A DNA stretch of 17,853 nt from an uncultured Roseiflexaceae bacterium (GCA_903868295.1 CAIPUQ010000341.1:1-17853), one strand, 5' to 3'; shown: positions 1-8,049, counted from the stretch's first letter. The notes: generated by a model not told the origin, from the letters alone. Translations and numbers: made by a program.

Positions 1-573
1 CAACAGCCATGGAATGGTGACAAGCAGCGCACCGGCACGCATCACTGCGAGGGGGGCAAACACCCCGTTGCCGCCGAGGTATTTGAGCAAAATCAAAAAG
101 ACACCGAAGGTAACTCCCGCAACCAAGCCCTGCCACAGACCACTATAGCCCGTTGCTTTGCCGGATACCGAGTTGAGGACAATAGCGCCGATGCCGACTG
201 CCATGCCGATGAGTGCGATAGTGGAAGGCCAACCGGTGGTGGTAATCCCATAACAGACCGGGATGATGGCAGACAAAGCGGCGGCGACTGGGGCGGTTAC
301 CGCCGTGTGCCCCTGTGCAATGCCGTGATAGAGCGCAGCGAGACCCAACGCGCCGCAAATCCCGGTCACGACTGCAAGGCCAATAAGGGTCGTCGGGAGC
401 GGTGCTTCGTTGGTGGCACGGGCGAGGAGCCAAAACATCAGCGCACCGAAGAGTTCGCTGATGACGAGGACCTGGACGACAGGGATTTTGGAGCTGGCCC
501 GCCCACCCAAGAAATCACCAATCCCAAAGCCTAACGACGCACCCAAAGCGCTCGCCAAAAACCATGCGTTCAT
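1..573 (-). CDS. DMT/EamA-family membrane transporter, partial (3' end beyond left edge)
   Basis: The reverse strand is open from an ATG at 573-571 to base 1 (191 codons) with no stop, so the C-terminal part lies outside the window. The start is supported by AAGGAG four bases upstream. The product is almost entirely hydrophobic, with about six transmembrane segments in the visible part. It opens with a small-residue-rich helix carrying the motif GFGIGDFLGGRASSK and has the helix-loop spacing of EamA/drug-metabolite transporters, which usually have 10 helices and about 290 residues. Family members export or exchange small metabolites such as amino acids or drugs across the cytoplasmic membrane; nothing here reveals the substrate. 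It is divergent from another EamA gene with only 77 bases between them. The family call is good; the specificity is unknown. Confidence 0.8.
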   Translation of the reverse strand, partial: MNAWFLASALGASLGFGIGDFLGGRASSKIPVVQVLVISELFGALMFWLLARATNEAPLPTTLIGLAVVTGICGALGLAALYHGIAQGHTAVTAPVAAALSAIIPVCYGITTTGWPSTIALIGMAVGIGAIVLNSVSGKATGYSGLWQGLVAGVTFGVFLILLKYLGGNGVFAPLAVMRAGALLVTIPWLL

Positions 574-650
574 GCTGCTCCTTGTGATGGCAATTCCACC
601 GTCTGTGCGTCTATACCGTATGATGGATTCATTTTACGGTGAATCGAGAA
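574..650. promoter_or_regulatory. Divergent intergenic region between two EamA genes
   Basis: Seventy-seven bases separate the two outward-facing transporter starts and must contain both promoters. The AT-rich core around 611-640 (TATACCGTATGATGG and the following ATTTTAC) is the likely -10 zone, but I cannot assign convincing -35/-10 pairs on either strand. Shared control of the two exporters is inferred from geometry only. Confidence 0.4.
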
Positions 651-1523
651 ATGGTAATGCAGACGGAACATGATGCACGGCGCGGGATTCTATGGGGGCT
701 GGTCGGGGTGGTGATTTTTAGTGTGTCGTTGCCGGTGACGCGTATTGCAGTGGCCGAGATGAGCCCGGTGTTTGTGGCGACCGCACGTGGTGTCTTGGCG
801 GCGGTGTTGTCGTTGTGTGCGTTGTTGGTGACCAAGAGTCCCTGGTTGAGTCGTGCACAATACGGCAAAGTGGCGATTATTGCGACAGGGGTGACCCTGG
901 GCTTTCCGCTGTTTTCTTCGATGGCGATGCAGCAAGTCCCGGCTGGGCACGGTGCCATTGTCAATGGATTGTTGCCGCTCGCGACGGTTGCGTTGGGTGC
1001 ATTGGTGGTGCGTTATACCCTGCGCTGGCAGTTCTGGGGAGCGGCTATTGTCGGCAGCGCTACTGCGATCGCCGTGGTCACCTGGCACAGTGGCACAGGC
1101 TTGGGCACCGGCGATGTGGCGATGGTGGTGGCCGTGTTGATTGCCGCGGTCGGCTATGTCTATGGTGGGCAGCTGTCCAAAGACATCGGCGGCTGGCGCA
1201 CGATTTGTTGGGCCAATGTGGTCTGTTTGCCGATTTTGTTGATTGTGGCGGGCATGACCGCGCCGGTGGCTGCGGTGTCGTTGCCGGCATGGATGGCTGT
1301 GGGCTATCTGGGAGTGTTTAGCATGTTTTTGGGATTTTTTGCGTGGTATCACGGGTTAGCGCTCGGCGGTATCCCACGGGTGAGCCAGGTGCAATTGGTG
1401 CAGCCTTTTCTGACCATTCTGTGGGCCTGGCCCATCGATGGCGAGCGCCCGACGGCCACATTGCTGGGAGCGGCGGCGGTGGTGGTCGGCTGCATCTGGG
1501 TGGCACGCAAGTACGCCGCCTGA
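651..1523 (+). CDS. DMT/EamA-family membrane transporter
   Basis: A 290-residue integral membrane protein with about ten predicted helices arranged as two EamA repeats, the full length for the family. Recognisable stretches are the N-terminal WGLVGVVIFSVSLPVTRIA, the Arg-containing ATARGVLAA in helix 2, and LGFFAWYHGLALGGIPRVSQ followed by QLVQPFLTILWAW in the second repeat. These proteins move small organic solutes across the inner membrane, usually as exporters. The frame stays open up to a GTG at 639. I prefer ATG 651 (ATG 657 is also possible) because it brings the first helix close to the N-terminus, but no strong ribosome binding site settles it. The gene is divergent from the EamA gene at 1-573, with which it may share a regulatory region. 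Substrate unknown. Confidence 0.86.
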   Translation: MVMQTEHDARRGILWGLVGVVIFSVSLPVTRIAVAEMSPVFVATARGVLAAVLSLCALLVTKSPWLSRAQYGKVAIIATGVTLGFPLFSSMAMQQVPAGHGAIVNGLLPLATVALGALVVRYTLRWQFWGAAIVGSATAIAVVTWHSGTGLGTGDVAMVVAVLIAAVGYVYGGQLSKDIGGWRTICWANVVCLPILLIVAGMTAPVAAVSLPAWMAVGYLGVFSMFLGFFAWYHGLALGGIPRVSQVQLVQPFLTILWAWPIDGERPTATLLGAAAVVVGCIWVARKYAA

Positions 1524-1673
1524 TGCGATGGGCGCATCGATGCAGGAGGAGTAGACTGGGCCGGTGCGCATCTTGGGTGCGTTGGGTTGCTTGGCACCCG
1601 TTCGGCGGGATAGACGGGGGCAGCATTCGACCGATACAGCGCATCGCAACGCGTATCAACAGCATTTAATCAT
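1524..1673. other. Non-coding stretch with weak inverted repeats
   Basis: This is the gap after the EamA stop and before the CotH promoter. It holds GATGCG-N5-CGCATC at 1522-1538, which overlaps the self-complementary decamer GCATCGATGC at 1534-1543, and a second weak pair, GGGTGC at 1575-1580 with GCACCC at 1594-1599. Neither is followed by a T tract, so I do not call a rho-independent terminator. Short open frames here look like chance. Confidence 0.4.
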
Positions 1674-1702
1674 TTGACAATCAAAACTTCATAGAGTATT
1701 TT
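1674..1702 (+). promoter_or_regulatory. Candidate sigma70 promoter P1 of the CotH operon
   Basis: A perfect -35 box TTGACA (1674-1679), a 17-base spacer, and TATTTT (1697-1702, four of six matches to TATAAT) lie in the most AT-rich intergenic stretch of the window. The predicted start of transcription is near 1709, leaving a leader of about 90 bases before the preferred ATG at 1802. Confidence 0.6.
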
Positions 1703-1754
1703 ATTGTATGTAGTAAAGCATGCATACGCGTTGTATTGCGACGGTTGTCCGTGA

Positions 1755-1783
1755 TTGGTGCGCTGTGGGGTGCGTCATATAAT
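1755..1783 (+). promoter_or_regulatory. Candidate sigma70 promoter P2 of the CotH operon
   Basis: A perfect -10 box TATAAT (1778-1783) is preceded, 17 bases upstream, by TTGGTG (1755-1760, three of six matches to TTGACA). Initiation near 1790 would put the ATG at 1802 only about 12 bases into the mRNA, making it nearly leaderless. This would fit the lack of a Shine-Dalgarno sequence at that start and argues against the earlier TTG at 1736. Confidence 0.45.
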
Positions 1784-1801
1784 TCCGTGGATTGGCTAAT
1801 C

Positions 1802-4800
1802 ATGATGCAAAATCTTCGTTCGAATCGTCGTATGGGCACTGTGTTGCCAATTATAGGACTGATGGTACTCATTGGATTGATTGCCGGTGCTGTTGCGCCG
1901 CTGGTCACTGAGTATCACATCCAAACGTTGCTTTCAGGCGGTCTCAAGCGTTCTTCGAGTAGCGGAGCCATCAAAACAGCACACGAGCCGTACAAAACAT
2001 CTCCATTTGGAGTTGACTACGTGATCGAAGGCTCTGATGTCGTCACCCATGAGTTTTATGCAACGGGGATAACGCCCACCGAACGTGCGCCGGGTGATGC
2101 TGCCGAAACGATGATTGTCTTCTTGTCACGACCGACTACGATCGAAATTACGTTCACTATCGAAAACATGGCGACTGCACGTCGTCCGCGGGTCCATGTA
2201 TATAACGATGTGTCTCGGCTTATTGATACTGCGAACATGGCAGTCGACACCCGTGCGTTTGCACCATTCACGAATCCATATACGGTGAAGCTCGCGTTGC
2301 CGGCAGGACTCTTTCGGGTCAAGCAGATGTTTATGCGTGACGATGTCGGTTCGATTCGGGCCACATTTGTTCCAGATGCGACGATCGCAGATACACTCGA
2401 TTTTGATGCGTATGTGACCGCCAATACCAAGACACTGCAGTTCGATATCATGCCTGGCCAGTTGGCCCGGTTAACGGAGCTCCGTCGTGCGCAAGAAATC
2501 AATTGGGCACGCCTGCCGAATGAAGATTGGTCGAAGCGGTTTTTGCCAGGTCCCAAAGAGTCAGTACAAGTACAAGTGCGCAGCGAACACGGCAATTGGG
2601 CATTTGCTGAGTTGAAGTTGTCGGGTCGAAATGCCGCACACAAAAGTGTAGGCGGGTTGCCTTCGTCTGATATTTCGGTCAAAGCAGGTGAACTCCCGTA
2701 TGGGCTGAAAAAATTCAAGCTGTATGTGGTGCAGTCCAAAACGTCGGGCATTGATATGTTCATGGAGCGGCTCATTAACGATTTCGGTCAGCCGGTTAAT
2801 CGTGAAGATCTGGTCAAAATCATTGTCAATGGTGAGTTGTTTGGGTACATGCAACTCTACGAAGACTTCGATACAAGTCTGTTCGAATCCGGTCAATTTG
2901 TTGAGGGACCAGTCATCGGATACGATACTGACCCGCTCATTGCGACAGCGGGACACTCGTGGTACGTCCCTCGAAGCTACTACAGCGATTCGGTTTTCGA
3001 CGTCGATCAAGAGATTGATATCGGTACACGTGAACTCACCGCAAGATTTTGTCCCTTTGCGATGGGCAACACGCTGGCTGCTGGCATCTTTTATAACGGG
3101 ATGCATGGACTCGGTGCAGATACGCGATTCTTGTTCGATTTTCGTCGAAATTGTGTCAATCCTGTCTACAAAGACTTTAATCGGGGTGTCTACGCTGTTT
3201 CACCGACCGCATATGAGATACGGAAGAACTTTCTTTTTCACCCTGCACTGCGTGCATTGCGACAGTTTTCTGTGCTCTCACCGGAGTGGCGACCGTTTAC
3301 TCCTACTTATGCGTCGTATTTTGTTGCCCGGCGCGAAAACAAGCCGGATACGCAGGGGTTCTACTTATATTGGACGGTGCAGCCCCCCGTACTGAATTAT
3401 TCGAATGCGCCGGAGCGCGATGCTGAGTTTCTGATGGCGATGGAACGCCTCTACAACACGCAACACAGCAATCGCTACGAACACCGGATGAAGAATTACG
3501 AACGTGCGATTGCATTGCTCAATGCGCAACCGCACCAATCCAAGCCACTCCAAAGCATGCGAGACAAACAGCAGCTGAGTACGGTGATGCCGTATACGCG
3601 CTTTCAGGATTTGATGAATGTCCCCGCTCAGTGCGATGGTACGTACCTGCGCACGGTCATCAGTACCGCCAGTGCCGGCGTTGTGACCCCAGATTGTCGC
3701 ACCCTGCATCGGCTTGAGTGGCGCAACAGCGTCGTGCAGGACTTTTTGAAGATACCGGTTACCGACACGTTGGGCCTCGAAGTCATACAAACGCCCCTGA
3801 CCACGGGACACATGACGTTTTTGTACCAAACCGATCGTGGTCCGTTCACCGAGATGTTTTTTGCAGAGCGATCCTGTACTGAGCGGTGTGATGGCAACAT
3901 AAGCCTGCGTGATGACGAGACCGGGGAGATTATCTCGCCGGTGCGTACCATTGAAATAGGCGCTGAGACACCATCACTGACCGAGTGGGACCTTTTGTTG
4001 CAAAACGTGGTCCCCAACGAAAAACTCCGCGTCGTGTACTTTTCGATCCCCAAAAAAGATCGCTACCAACATCTAATCCCGCAGTACAGTGGCTCGAGTC
4101 TGTACTACGGTTCGCATGGTGTCGCAATCATGCCACTCAGCACGCGGCCCGAGAACGAAAAGAGCATCACAAACGTCGCTTCGACGGTGCCATATGCGCC
4201 GGTTGAGGAATTCTTTGATGTCAATGGGTCTATCTTGACGTGGAAAAAGAACCTGCCGGTGCCCGATAAACTGGTATATATCCCAGCGGGATACACATGG
4301 AAGGTGGATGAGTCACTTACCATCGCTCTCGCAAAACGCGGGTGCTTCGAGATATGGGGCAATCTTGAAATTGCAGATACTGCAACGTTGGATCTGACGG
4401 ATAGTGGGAATGGATGGAGTGGGATTCACTTCTATCACAACCGTGATTTGCAGATCCAGAATCTGACCGTGCGCAACGGCGGATACAACGAAGAATTCGT
4501 CTACTGCGGCTCGCGTCGATTCACTACCATTGTTGGTTTTTATGAAACAACCGTTCATGTGAAGAATTTGCAGATCCGGCAAAACATGTCGGAAGATGCG
4601 TTGCATCTGGTCCATACCGACATAATTTTGGAGGATTCGTCGATTGTTGGCAGTATCAGTGATGCCGTCGATTCGGATTTTTCGGCGGTTGTGTTCCACA
4701 ATTTCACCATCGAGGGAGCGGGCTCACTGGGAGAAAACGGCGGAGATGCACTCGACTTTTCGGGGTCGTTGGCGCAACTCCACGAGGTGCATTTGCATCA

Positions 4801-5065
4801 GAGTTCGGACAAGAGCCTTTCGGTCGGTGAGAACTCTGTCGTCAACGTCTACGATTCGGATCTTGTCGGTGGCAACTTTGGGATTGCTATCAAAGACGCA
4901 TCGCTGCTTACCGTACAGCGGACCACCATCGAAGGTTCCAAAACAGGTATCGGCATCTATTCGAAGAAGCCATATTACACACGCCCGGTGTTTGATTTGG
5001 CACAACACGATGTGACCTTCAAGGATGTCGGTGTGGCGTTTAATCCTGAGGCAAGTGCGGAGTAG
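1802..5065 (+). CDS. Membrane-anchored CotH-like kinase protein with C-terminal beta-helix
   Basis: A 1087-residue protein. Residues 1-11 are basic, and about 12-34 form one hydrophobic helix (signal anchor), so the rest is probably outside the membrane. A CotH-like region covers roughly residues 250-520. It includes VNGELFGYMQLYEDFD (about 342-357), which matches the CotH NG-x-x-x-GY-x-x-x-E pattern, and TRFLFDFRRN followed by PVYKDFNRG (Asp458), matching the second, Asp-containing part of the fold. CotH proteins are atypical protein kinases, known from phosphorylation of spore-coat proteins. From about residue 850 to the end, short repeated strands (for example ATLDLTDSGNGWSGIHFY and ASLLTVQRTTIEG) look like a right-handed parallel beta-helix of the pectate-lyase/NosD type. 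The frame is open back to TTG 1736, but ATG 1802 (or 1805) immediately precedes the anchor. First gene of a unit with DUF4956 and VTC genes. CotH assignment likely; catalytic activity unproven. Confidence 0.75.
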   Translation: MMQNLRSNRRMGTVLPIIGLMVLIGLIAGAVAPLVTEYHIQTLLSGGLKRSSSSGAIKTAHEPYKTSPFGVDYVIEGSDVVTHEFYATGITPTERAPGDAAETMIVFLSRPTTIEITFTIENMATARRPRVHVYNDVSRLIDTANMAVDTRAFAPFTNPYTVKLALPAGLFRVKQMFMRDDVGSIRATFVPDATIADTLDFDAYVTANTKTLQFDIMPGQLARLTELRRAQEINWARLPNEDWSKRFLPGPKESVQVQVRSEHGNWAFAELKLSGRNAAHKSVGGLPSSDISVKAGELPYGLKKFKLYVVQSKTSGIDMFMERLINDFGQPVNREDLVKIIVNGELFGYMQLYEDFDTSLFESGQFVEGPVIGYDTDPLIATAGHSWYVPRSYYSDSVFDVDQEIDIGTRELTARFCPFAMGNTLAAGIFYNGMHGLGADTRFLFDFRRNCVNPVYKDFNRGVYAVSPTAYEIRKNFLFHPALRALRQFSVLSPEWRPFTPTYASYFVARRENKPDTQGFYLYWTVQPPVLNYSNAPERDAEFLMAMERLYNTQHSNRYEHRMKNYERAIALLNAQPHQSKPLQSMRDKQQLSTVMPYTRFQDLMNVPAQCDGTYLRTVISTASAGVVTPDCRTLHRLEWRNSVVQDFLKIPVTDTLGLEVIQTPLTTGHMTFLYQTDRGPFTEMFFAERSCTERCDGNISLRDDETGEIISPVRTIEIGAETPSLTEWDLLLQNVVPNEKLRVVYFSIPKKDRYQHLIPQYSGSSLYYGSHGVAIMPLSTRPENEKSITNVASTVPYAPVEEFFDVNGSILTWKKNLPVPDKLVYIPAGYTWKVDESLTIALAKRGCFEIWGNLEIADTATLDLTDSGNGWSGIHFYHNRDLQIQNLTVRNGGYNEEFVYCGSRRFTTIVGFYETTVHVKNLQIRQNMSEDALHLVHTDIILEDSSIVGSISDAVDSDFSAVVFHNFTIEGAGSLGENGGDALDFSGSLAQLHEVHLHQSSDKSLSVGENSVVNVYDSDLVGGNFGIAIKDASLLTVQRTTIEGSKTGIGIYSKKPYYTRPVFDLAQHDVTFKDVGVAFNPEASAE

Positions 5066-5140
5066 GCAGCCACCTTTCCGAGGTGAGTTGCATAACCGAA
5101 TTTATAGCGATTGTTCTTTTTGTGACAGGGAGAGAGTAGC

Positions 5141-5839
5141 ATGCAGGACATTTTGGATGCGTTGGCGAGTTCTGAGCTCGCCGGAACGGTTGGATCTCCG
5201 TTTGAGTTTCTGTTGATACTTGTCTTTTCGATGTTGTTTGGTGTGATCTATCGCTACATTTACTACATTTACTACAAAAAGAACGAGCCGATTGATTCGA
5301 GCGTGGCGTTCAGCTTCCCGTTGATGGCACCGGGCGTGACAGCCATCTTTTGGCTGATTCAATACAGTTTGCCGCTGTCGTTGGGTTTGCTGGGTGCGTT
5401 GTCGTTTGTGCGTTTTCGTACCCCAGTCAAGCGTGCCGAAGACATCGCCTTCATCTTGATTGTAATTGCCACTGCGTTGGCCTGTGCGGTGTTGAAGTTG
5501 TGGATCGGTTTAATGATTGTGGTGGCGACGTTGTTGTACACCGTCATCAAAAACTACGTTTTCCCACGCATCAACAAAGCAAGCACATCGGTGTTGTTGA
5601 CCTTGCACACCGTTGATACCGTCGACCCCAAAGCAGTCCAAGACGCTGTCGCTGGTGCGTTGGGTCGCAACGCGGAGTTCATTTCGATGAGTGCGCACGA
5701 TGGGATTCGCTCGTGTGTATTGCAGATTCAACTGTCGGACAATGCAGCATTGGGCGCCATCCACAACGCTCTGAAGGCATTGGATGCACAAACGCGATTC
5801 GATGTCTTTTATCAGGATCCGCGCCAAAGCGGATACTAG
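5141..5839 (+). CDS. DUF4956 four-TM membrane protein
   Basis: A 232-residue membrane protein matching the uncharacterised DUF4956 family. Its hallmark is GALSFVRFRTPVK at residues 85-97, just after the second transmembrane helix. Helices are predicted at about 21-44, 55-76, 103-120 and 121-139. A soluble C-terminal domain of about 80 residues (150-232) has an alternating strand-helix pattern like a ferredoxin/ACT fold. The start at ATG 5141 follows GGGAGAG. It lies 75 bases after the CotH-like gene and is followed 24 bases later by the VTC-domain gene. This family commonly neighbours VTC and CotH genes, so it is probably the membrane subunit or regulator of a VTC/CotH system. No biochemical function is established that I know of; the family call is confident, the role is inference. 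Confidence 0.85.
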   Translation: MQDILDALASSELAGTVGSPFEFLLILVFSMLFGVIYRYIYYIYYKKNEPIDSSVAFSFPLMAPGVTAIFWLIQYSLPLSLGLLGALSFVRFRTPVKRAEDIAFILIVIATALACAVLKLWIGLMIVVATLLYTVIKNYVFPRINKASTSVLLTLHTVDTVDPKAVQDAVAGALGRNAEFISMSAHDGIRSCVLQIQLSDNAALGAIHNALKALDAQTRFDVFYQDPRQSGY

Positions 5840-5863
5840 TGTGATCCACACGTGAGGGGTCGG

Positions 5864-6553
5864 ATGAATTACAACGAATACAAATACGTCATTGAACTCG
5901 ACCGTGTACCCTACGCGGTCGCGCTGCTCGAATCGTTGTATGGCAATACGGACCCGTATCCGCACGGCACGGTCAATTCGCTGTACTACGATTCGCTGTC
6001 GCTCGCGATGTACGAACAGTGCGTTGGCGGGAACGAGTTCAAAGCCAAATATCGGGTGCGTTGGTATGACGGTGGGCTGTATCAGGCACAAATCAAAGAC
6101 AAAGATATGTATGGCATTGGGAAGCTGAAGAGCCGGCTGCCGTACCAGCCAAACACAGCTATTGCGGACCTTCCAACGTACTGGCACATGTTGCCGTTGA
6201 CCGAAGGGGAGCGCACGGCCATGGACATTCGTGCACGTGGCACGCGCATGGGGCCGGTGTATTCGGTGGCACATATCCGCTATCACCGGAGACGGTACCG
6301 GAGTTTCGATTTTCGGATGAACATCGACACCAATATCGAAATCGAATCGACAGGCAAACACCCGATGGGCGTCGTGGGAAAACAACGGATTCCGTTGGCT
6401 GTCCTCGAAATCAAGACCACTCAGGATCGGCCCAAACTACCGTTCCTCGGGGCGTTGAAACTCCGGCAAGACAGCTTCTCGAAATACGGATTGGGTATGC
6501 AATTATTGCTCAGTGAACCAGATGCGCTCAACAAGTACCTGACCGTGCGGTAG
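5864..6553 (+). CDS. VTC-domain (polyphosphate polymerase-type) protein
   Basis: A 229-residue protein made of one VTC domain, the tunnel-shaped TTM fold that in yeast Vtc4 makes polyphosphate from ATP. The expected residues line up: EYKY at 5-8, SLYYDS at 39-44, KYRVRWYDG at 62-70 (Lys62, Arg64 and Arg66 point into the tunnel in the family), QIKDK at 76-80, IRYHRRRYR at 138-146, MNIDTNIEIES at 152-162, LEIK at 181-184 (metal-binding Glu182), and DSFSKY at 203-208. It has no membrane segment, so it should be cytoplasmic and probably docks on the DUF4956 protein. ATG 5864 is chosen over GTG 5852 because GAGGGG sits just upstream of it and the conserved domain begins there. Third gene of the operon, followed by a terminator. 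Polyphosphate synthesis is inferred from the fold and residues. Confidence 0.85.
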   Translation: MNYNEYKYVIELDRVPYAVALLESLYGNTDPYPHGTVNSLYYDSLSLAMYEQCVGGNEFKAKYRVRWYDGGLYQAQIKDKDMYGIGKLKSRLPYQPNTAIADLPTYWHMLPLTEGERTAMDIRARGTRMGPVYSVAHIRYHRRRYRSFDFRMNIDTNIEIESTGKHPMGVVGKQRIPLAVLEIKTTQDRPKLPFLGALKLRQDSFSKYGLGMQLLLSEPDALNKYLTVR

Positions 6554-6584
6554 GCAACCCGGACCAGCGAACACTTTGCTCCTT

Positions 6585-6618
6585 CCAGAGGCGACACGGT
6601 CGCCTCTGGTCTTTTTTT
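6585..6618 (+). terminator. Rho-independent terminator of the CotH-DUF4956-VTC operon
   Basis: A perfect 11-bp stem (CCAGAGGCGAC at 6585-6595 with GTCGCCTCTGG at 6599-6609), a three-base loop, then TC and seven Ts (6612-6618). It lies 31 bases after the VTC stop and is among the strongest terminators in the window. Confidence 0.93.
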
Positions 6619-6676
6619 CGGTAGCCAACTCGGTTCTGTGGGATTGTCACGCTGCTGTGCGGGTCGTGTGTGCAGC

Positions 6677-6713
6677 AAAAAACGGGAGGTGCGTATCGTA
6701 TACGCACCTCCCG
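6677..6713 (-). terminator. Rho-independent terminator of the melA end of the sugar operon
   Basis: A perfect 14-bp stem (CGGGAGGTGCGTAT at 6683-6696 with its complement at 6700-6713), a three-base loop, and six As at 6677-6682 that read as a U tract on the minus strand. It lies about 15 bases after the melA stop and ends the leftward transcript. Confidence 0.93.
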
Positions 6714-6728
6714 CCTTGGGGTGGTCGA

Positions 6729-8027
6729 CTATTTGAGGGTAGGGATCATGGTGCCGTGGGCGGCAATGAGGTCGTCGCACAGGTTCCAGATTTGGTCTAA
6801 TGACAGCTCTGCGGCGGTATGTGGGTCGAACGCTGCAGCGTGGTAGACGTGTTCGCGTTTGCCGGTGAGGGCTGCTTCGACGGTCATGGCCTGGACATTG
6901 ATGTTGGTCTGCATCATGGCTGCCAGATGTGGCGGGAGGTTGCCGATTTTGGTCGGTTGCAAACCGCTTTTGTCGACGAGCACGGGGACTTCGACACAGC
7001 AGCCTTCGGGCAGGTTGTTGATCAAGCCGCGGTTGGCGACGTTGCCATAGACCACGCGGGGCTGGCCTGTTTCCATGCTGTGGATGATGAGCGAACCGTA
7101 TTCGTGGCTGCGGTTGACTTCGAGCGGCAGGTCGTTGGTGATGAGGTCTTCACGCAGCTGATGCCACCCGGCGATTTGGTTTTCGCAGCGGCGGATGTAC
7201 TCGTCGATGGGGATGTTGAATTCTTCGATGAGCTCTGGACGATCGCGCTTGATGAACCAGGGCGTGTATTCGGCGAAGTGCTCGGAGGATTCGGTGACGA
7301 AATACCCGAAGCGTTTGTAGATTTCGTAGCGTACGAGATTCCAATCAGGCGCGCGCTTTTCGTTGAGGACCTTTTTGATGGCTGGGTAGAGGTCCTGACC
7401 GTCCTTCTCGAACTTGAGGTAGAAGGCCATGTGGTTGATACCTGCGGCGATGTAGTTGATGTCGTTGATGTCGACGCCGATATCGTCGGCGAGTTGCTCG
7501 GCGGTGCCTTGGACCGAGTGGCACAAACCGACCGTCTTGATGGTGGTGGCGCGGGACATCGCCCAGCAGTTCATCGCCATCGGGTTGACATAGTTGAGGA
7601 AGGTAATGTCGCCGGCGACTTCTTCCATGTCACGACACATATCGAGCATAACGGGGATAGTGCGCAGGCCACGCATGATACCGCCGATGCCCAACGTGTC
7701 GGCAATGGTCTGGCGCAAGCCGTATTTTTTGGGAATCTCGAAGTCAATCAGCGTCGAGGGCTTGTAGCCACCGACTTGAAACATGGCGATGGAGTAGTCG
7801 GCGTTTTCGAGGGCCTTTTTGCGGTCGGTGGTGGTGATGATCTTGGGTTTGGCACCGAGTGCTTGGGCAACCTTGTTGGCGACGACTTCCGAGGTTTTGA
7901 GGCGTTCGGGGTCGATGTCAAAGAGCCGAATCTCGCTATTGGCGAGTTCGGGGAACGAAAGGATGTCTCCGAGCAAGTTTTTTGCAAAGACGGTACTGCC
8001 GGCACCTAGGAGTGTGATGATGGCCAT
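6729..8027 (-). CDS. melA: Alpha-galactosidase, glycoside hydrolase family 4 (MelA)
   Basis: A 432-residue protein, the usual length of MelA, recognisably similar to the E. coli enzyme along its whole length. It hydrolyses alpha-1,6-galactosides such as melibiose in the cytoplasm by the unusual GH4 redox mechanism, which needs NAD+ and a divalent metal (Mn2+). Visible signatures are the N-terminal Rossmann motif LLGAGSTVFAKN (6-17), FQVGGYKP (83-90), RQTIADTLGIGGIMRGLRTI (105-124), NYVNPMAMN (145-153), the metal-binding GLCHSVQGT (Cys169) and INHMAFY (His199), plus ESSEHFAEYTPWFIK. A weak AGGAA lies upstream of ATG 8027. It is the last gene of the minus-strand cluster, 22 bases after the membrane protein gene, and completes the uptake-and-hydrolysis pathway with the ABC genes. 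Alpha-galactosidase is favoured over alpha-glucosidase because of the close match to MelA. Confidence 0.94.
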   Translation of the reverse strand: MAIITLLGAGSTVFAKNLLGDILSFPELANSEIRLFDIDPERLKTSEVVANKVAQALGAKPKIITTTDRKKALENADYSIAMFQVGGYKPSTLIDFEIPKKYGLRQTIADTLGIGGIMRGLRTIPVMLDMCRDMEEVAGDITFLNYVNPMAMNCWAMSRATTIKTVGLCHSVQGTAEQLADDIGVDINDINYIAAGINHMAFYLKFEKDGQDLYPAIKKVLNEKRAPDWNLVRYEIYKRFGYFVTESSEHFAEYTPWFIKRDRPELIEEFNIPIDEYIRRCENQIAGWHQLREDLITNDLPLEVNRSHEYGSLIIHSMETGQPRVVYGNVANRGLINNLPEGCCVEVPVLVDKSGLQPTKIGNLPPHLAAMMQTNINVQAMTVEAALTGKREHVYHAAAFDPHTAAELSLDQIWNLCDDLIAAHGTMIPTLK

Positions 8028-8049
8028 AGGGGGACGTTCCTTTCTCGGA

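Noticed and set aside
690..1352. A 220-codon minus-strand frame opposite the EamA gene
   Set aside because: The product is His/Arg/Gln-rich and resembles no protein; the opposite strand encodes a convincing ten-helix transporter.
1522..1599. Two inverted repeats after the EamA gene as a terminator
   Set aside because: Short stems, one with a 13-base loop, and no following T tract on either strand.
1736..1801. TTG 1736 as the start of the CotH-like protein
   Set aside because: It has no ribosome site, the promoter candidate P2 lies within it, and the extra 22 residues precede a normal basic-plus-hydrophobic anchor that starts at ATG 1802.
5510..6385. A 291-codon minus-strand frame across DUF4956 and VTC genes
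   Set aside because: It crosses two well-supported genes on the other strand, and its composition is unlike a real protein.
6819..8009. A 396-codon open frame on the plus strand opposite melA
   Set aside because: It is the antisense shadow of a clear GH4 gene. Its translation is low in complexity (Val/Gly/Asp-rich), has no family features, and depends on the codon bias of the real gene.
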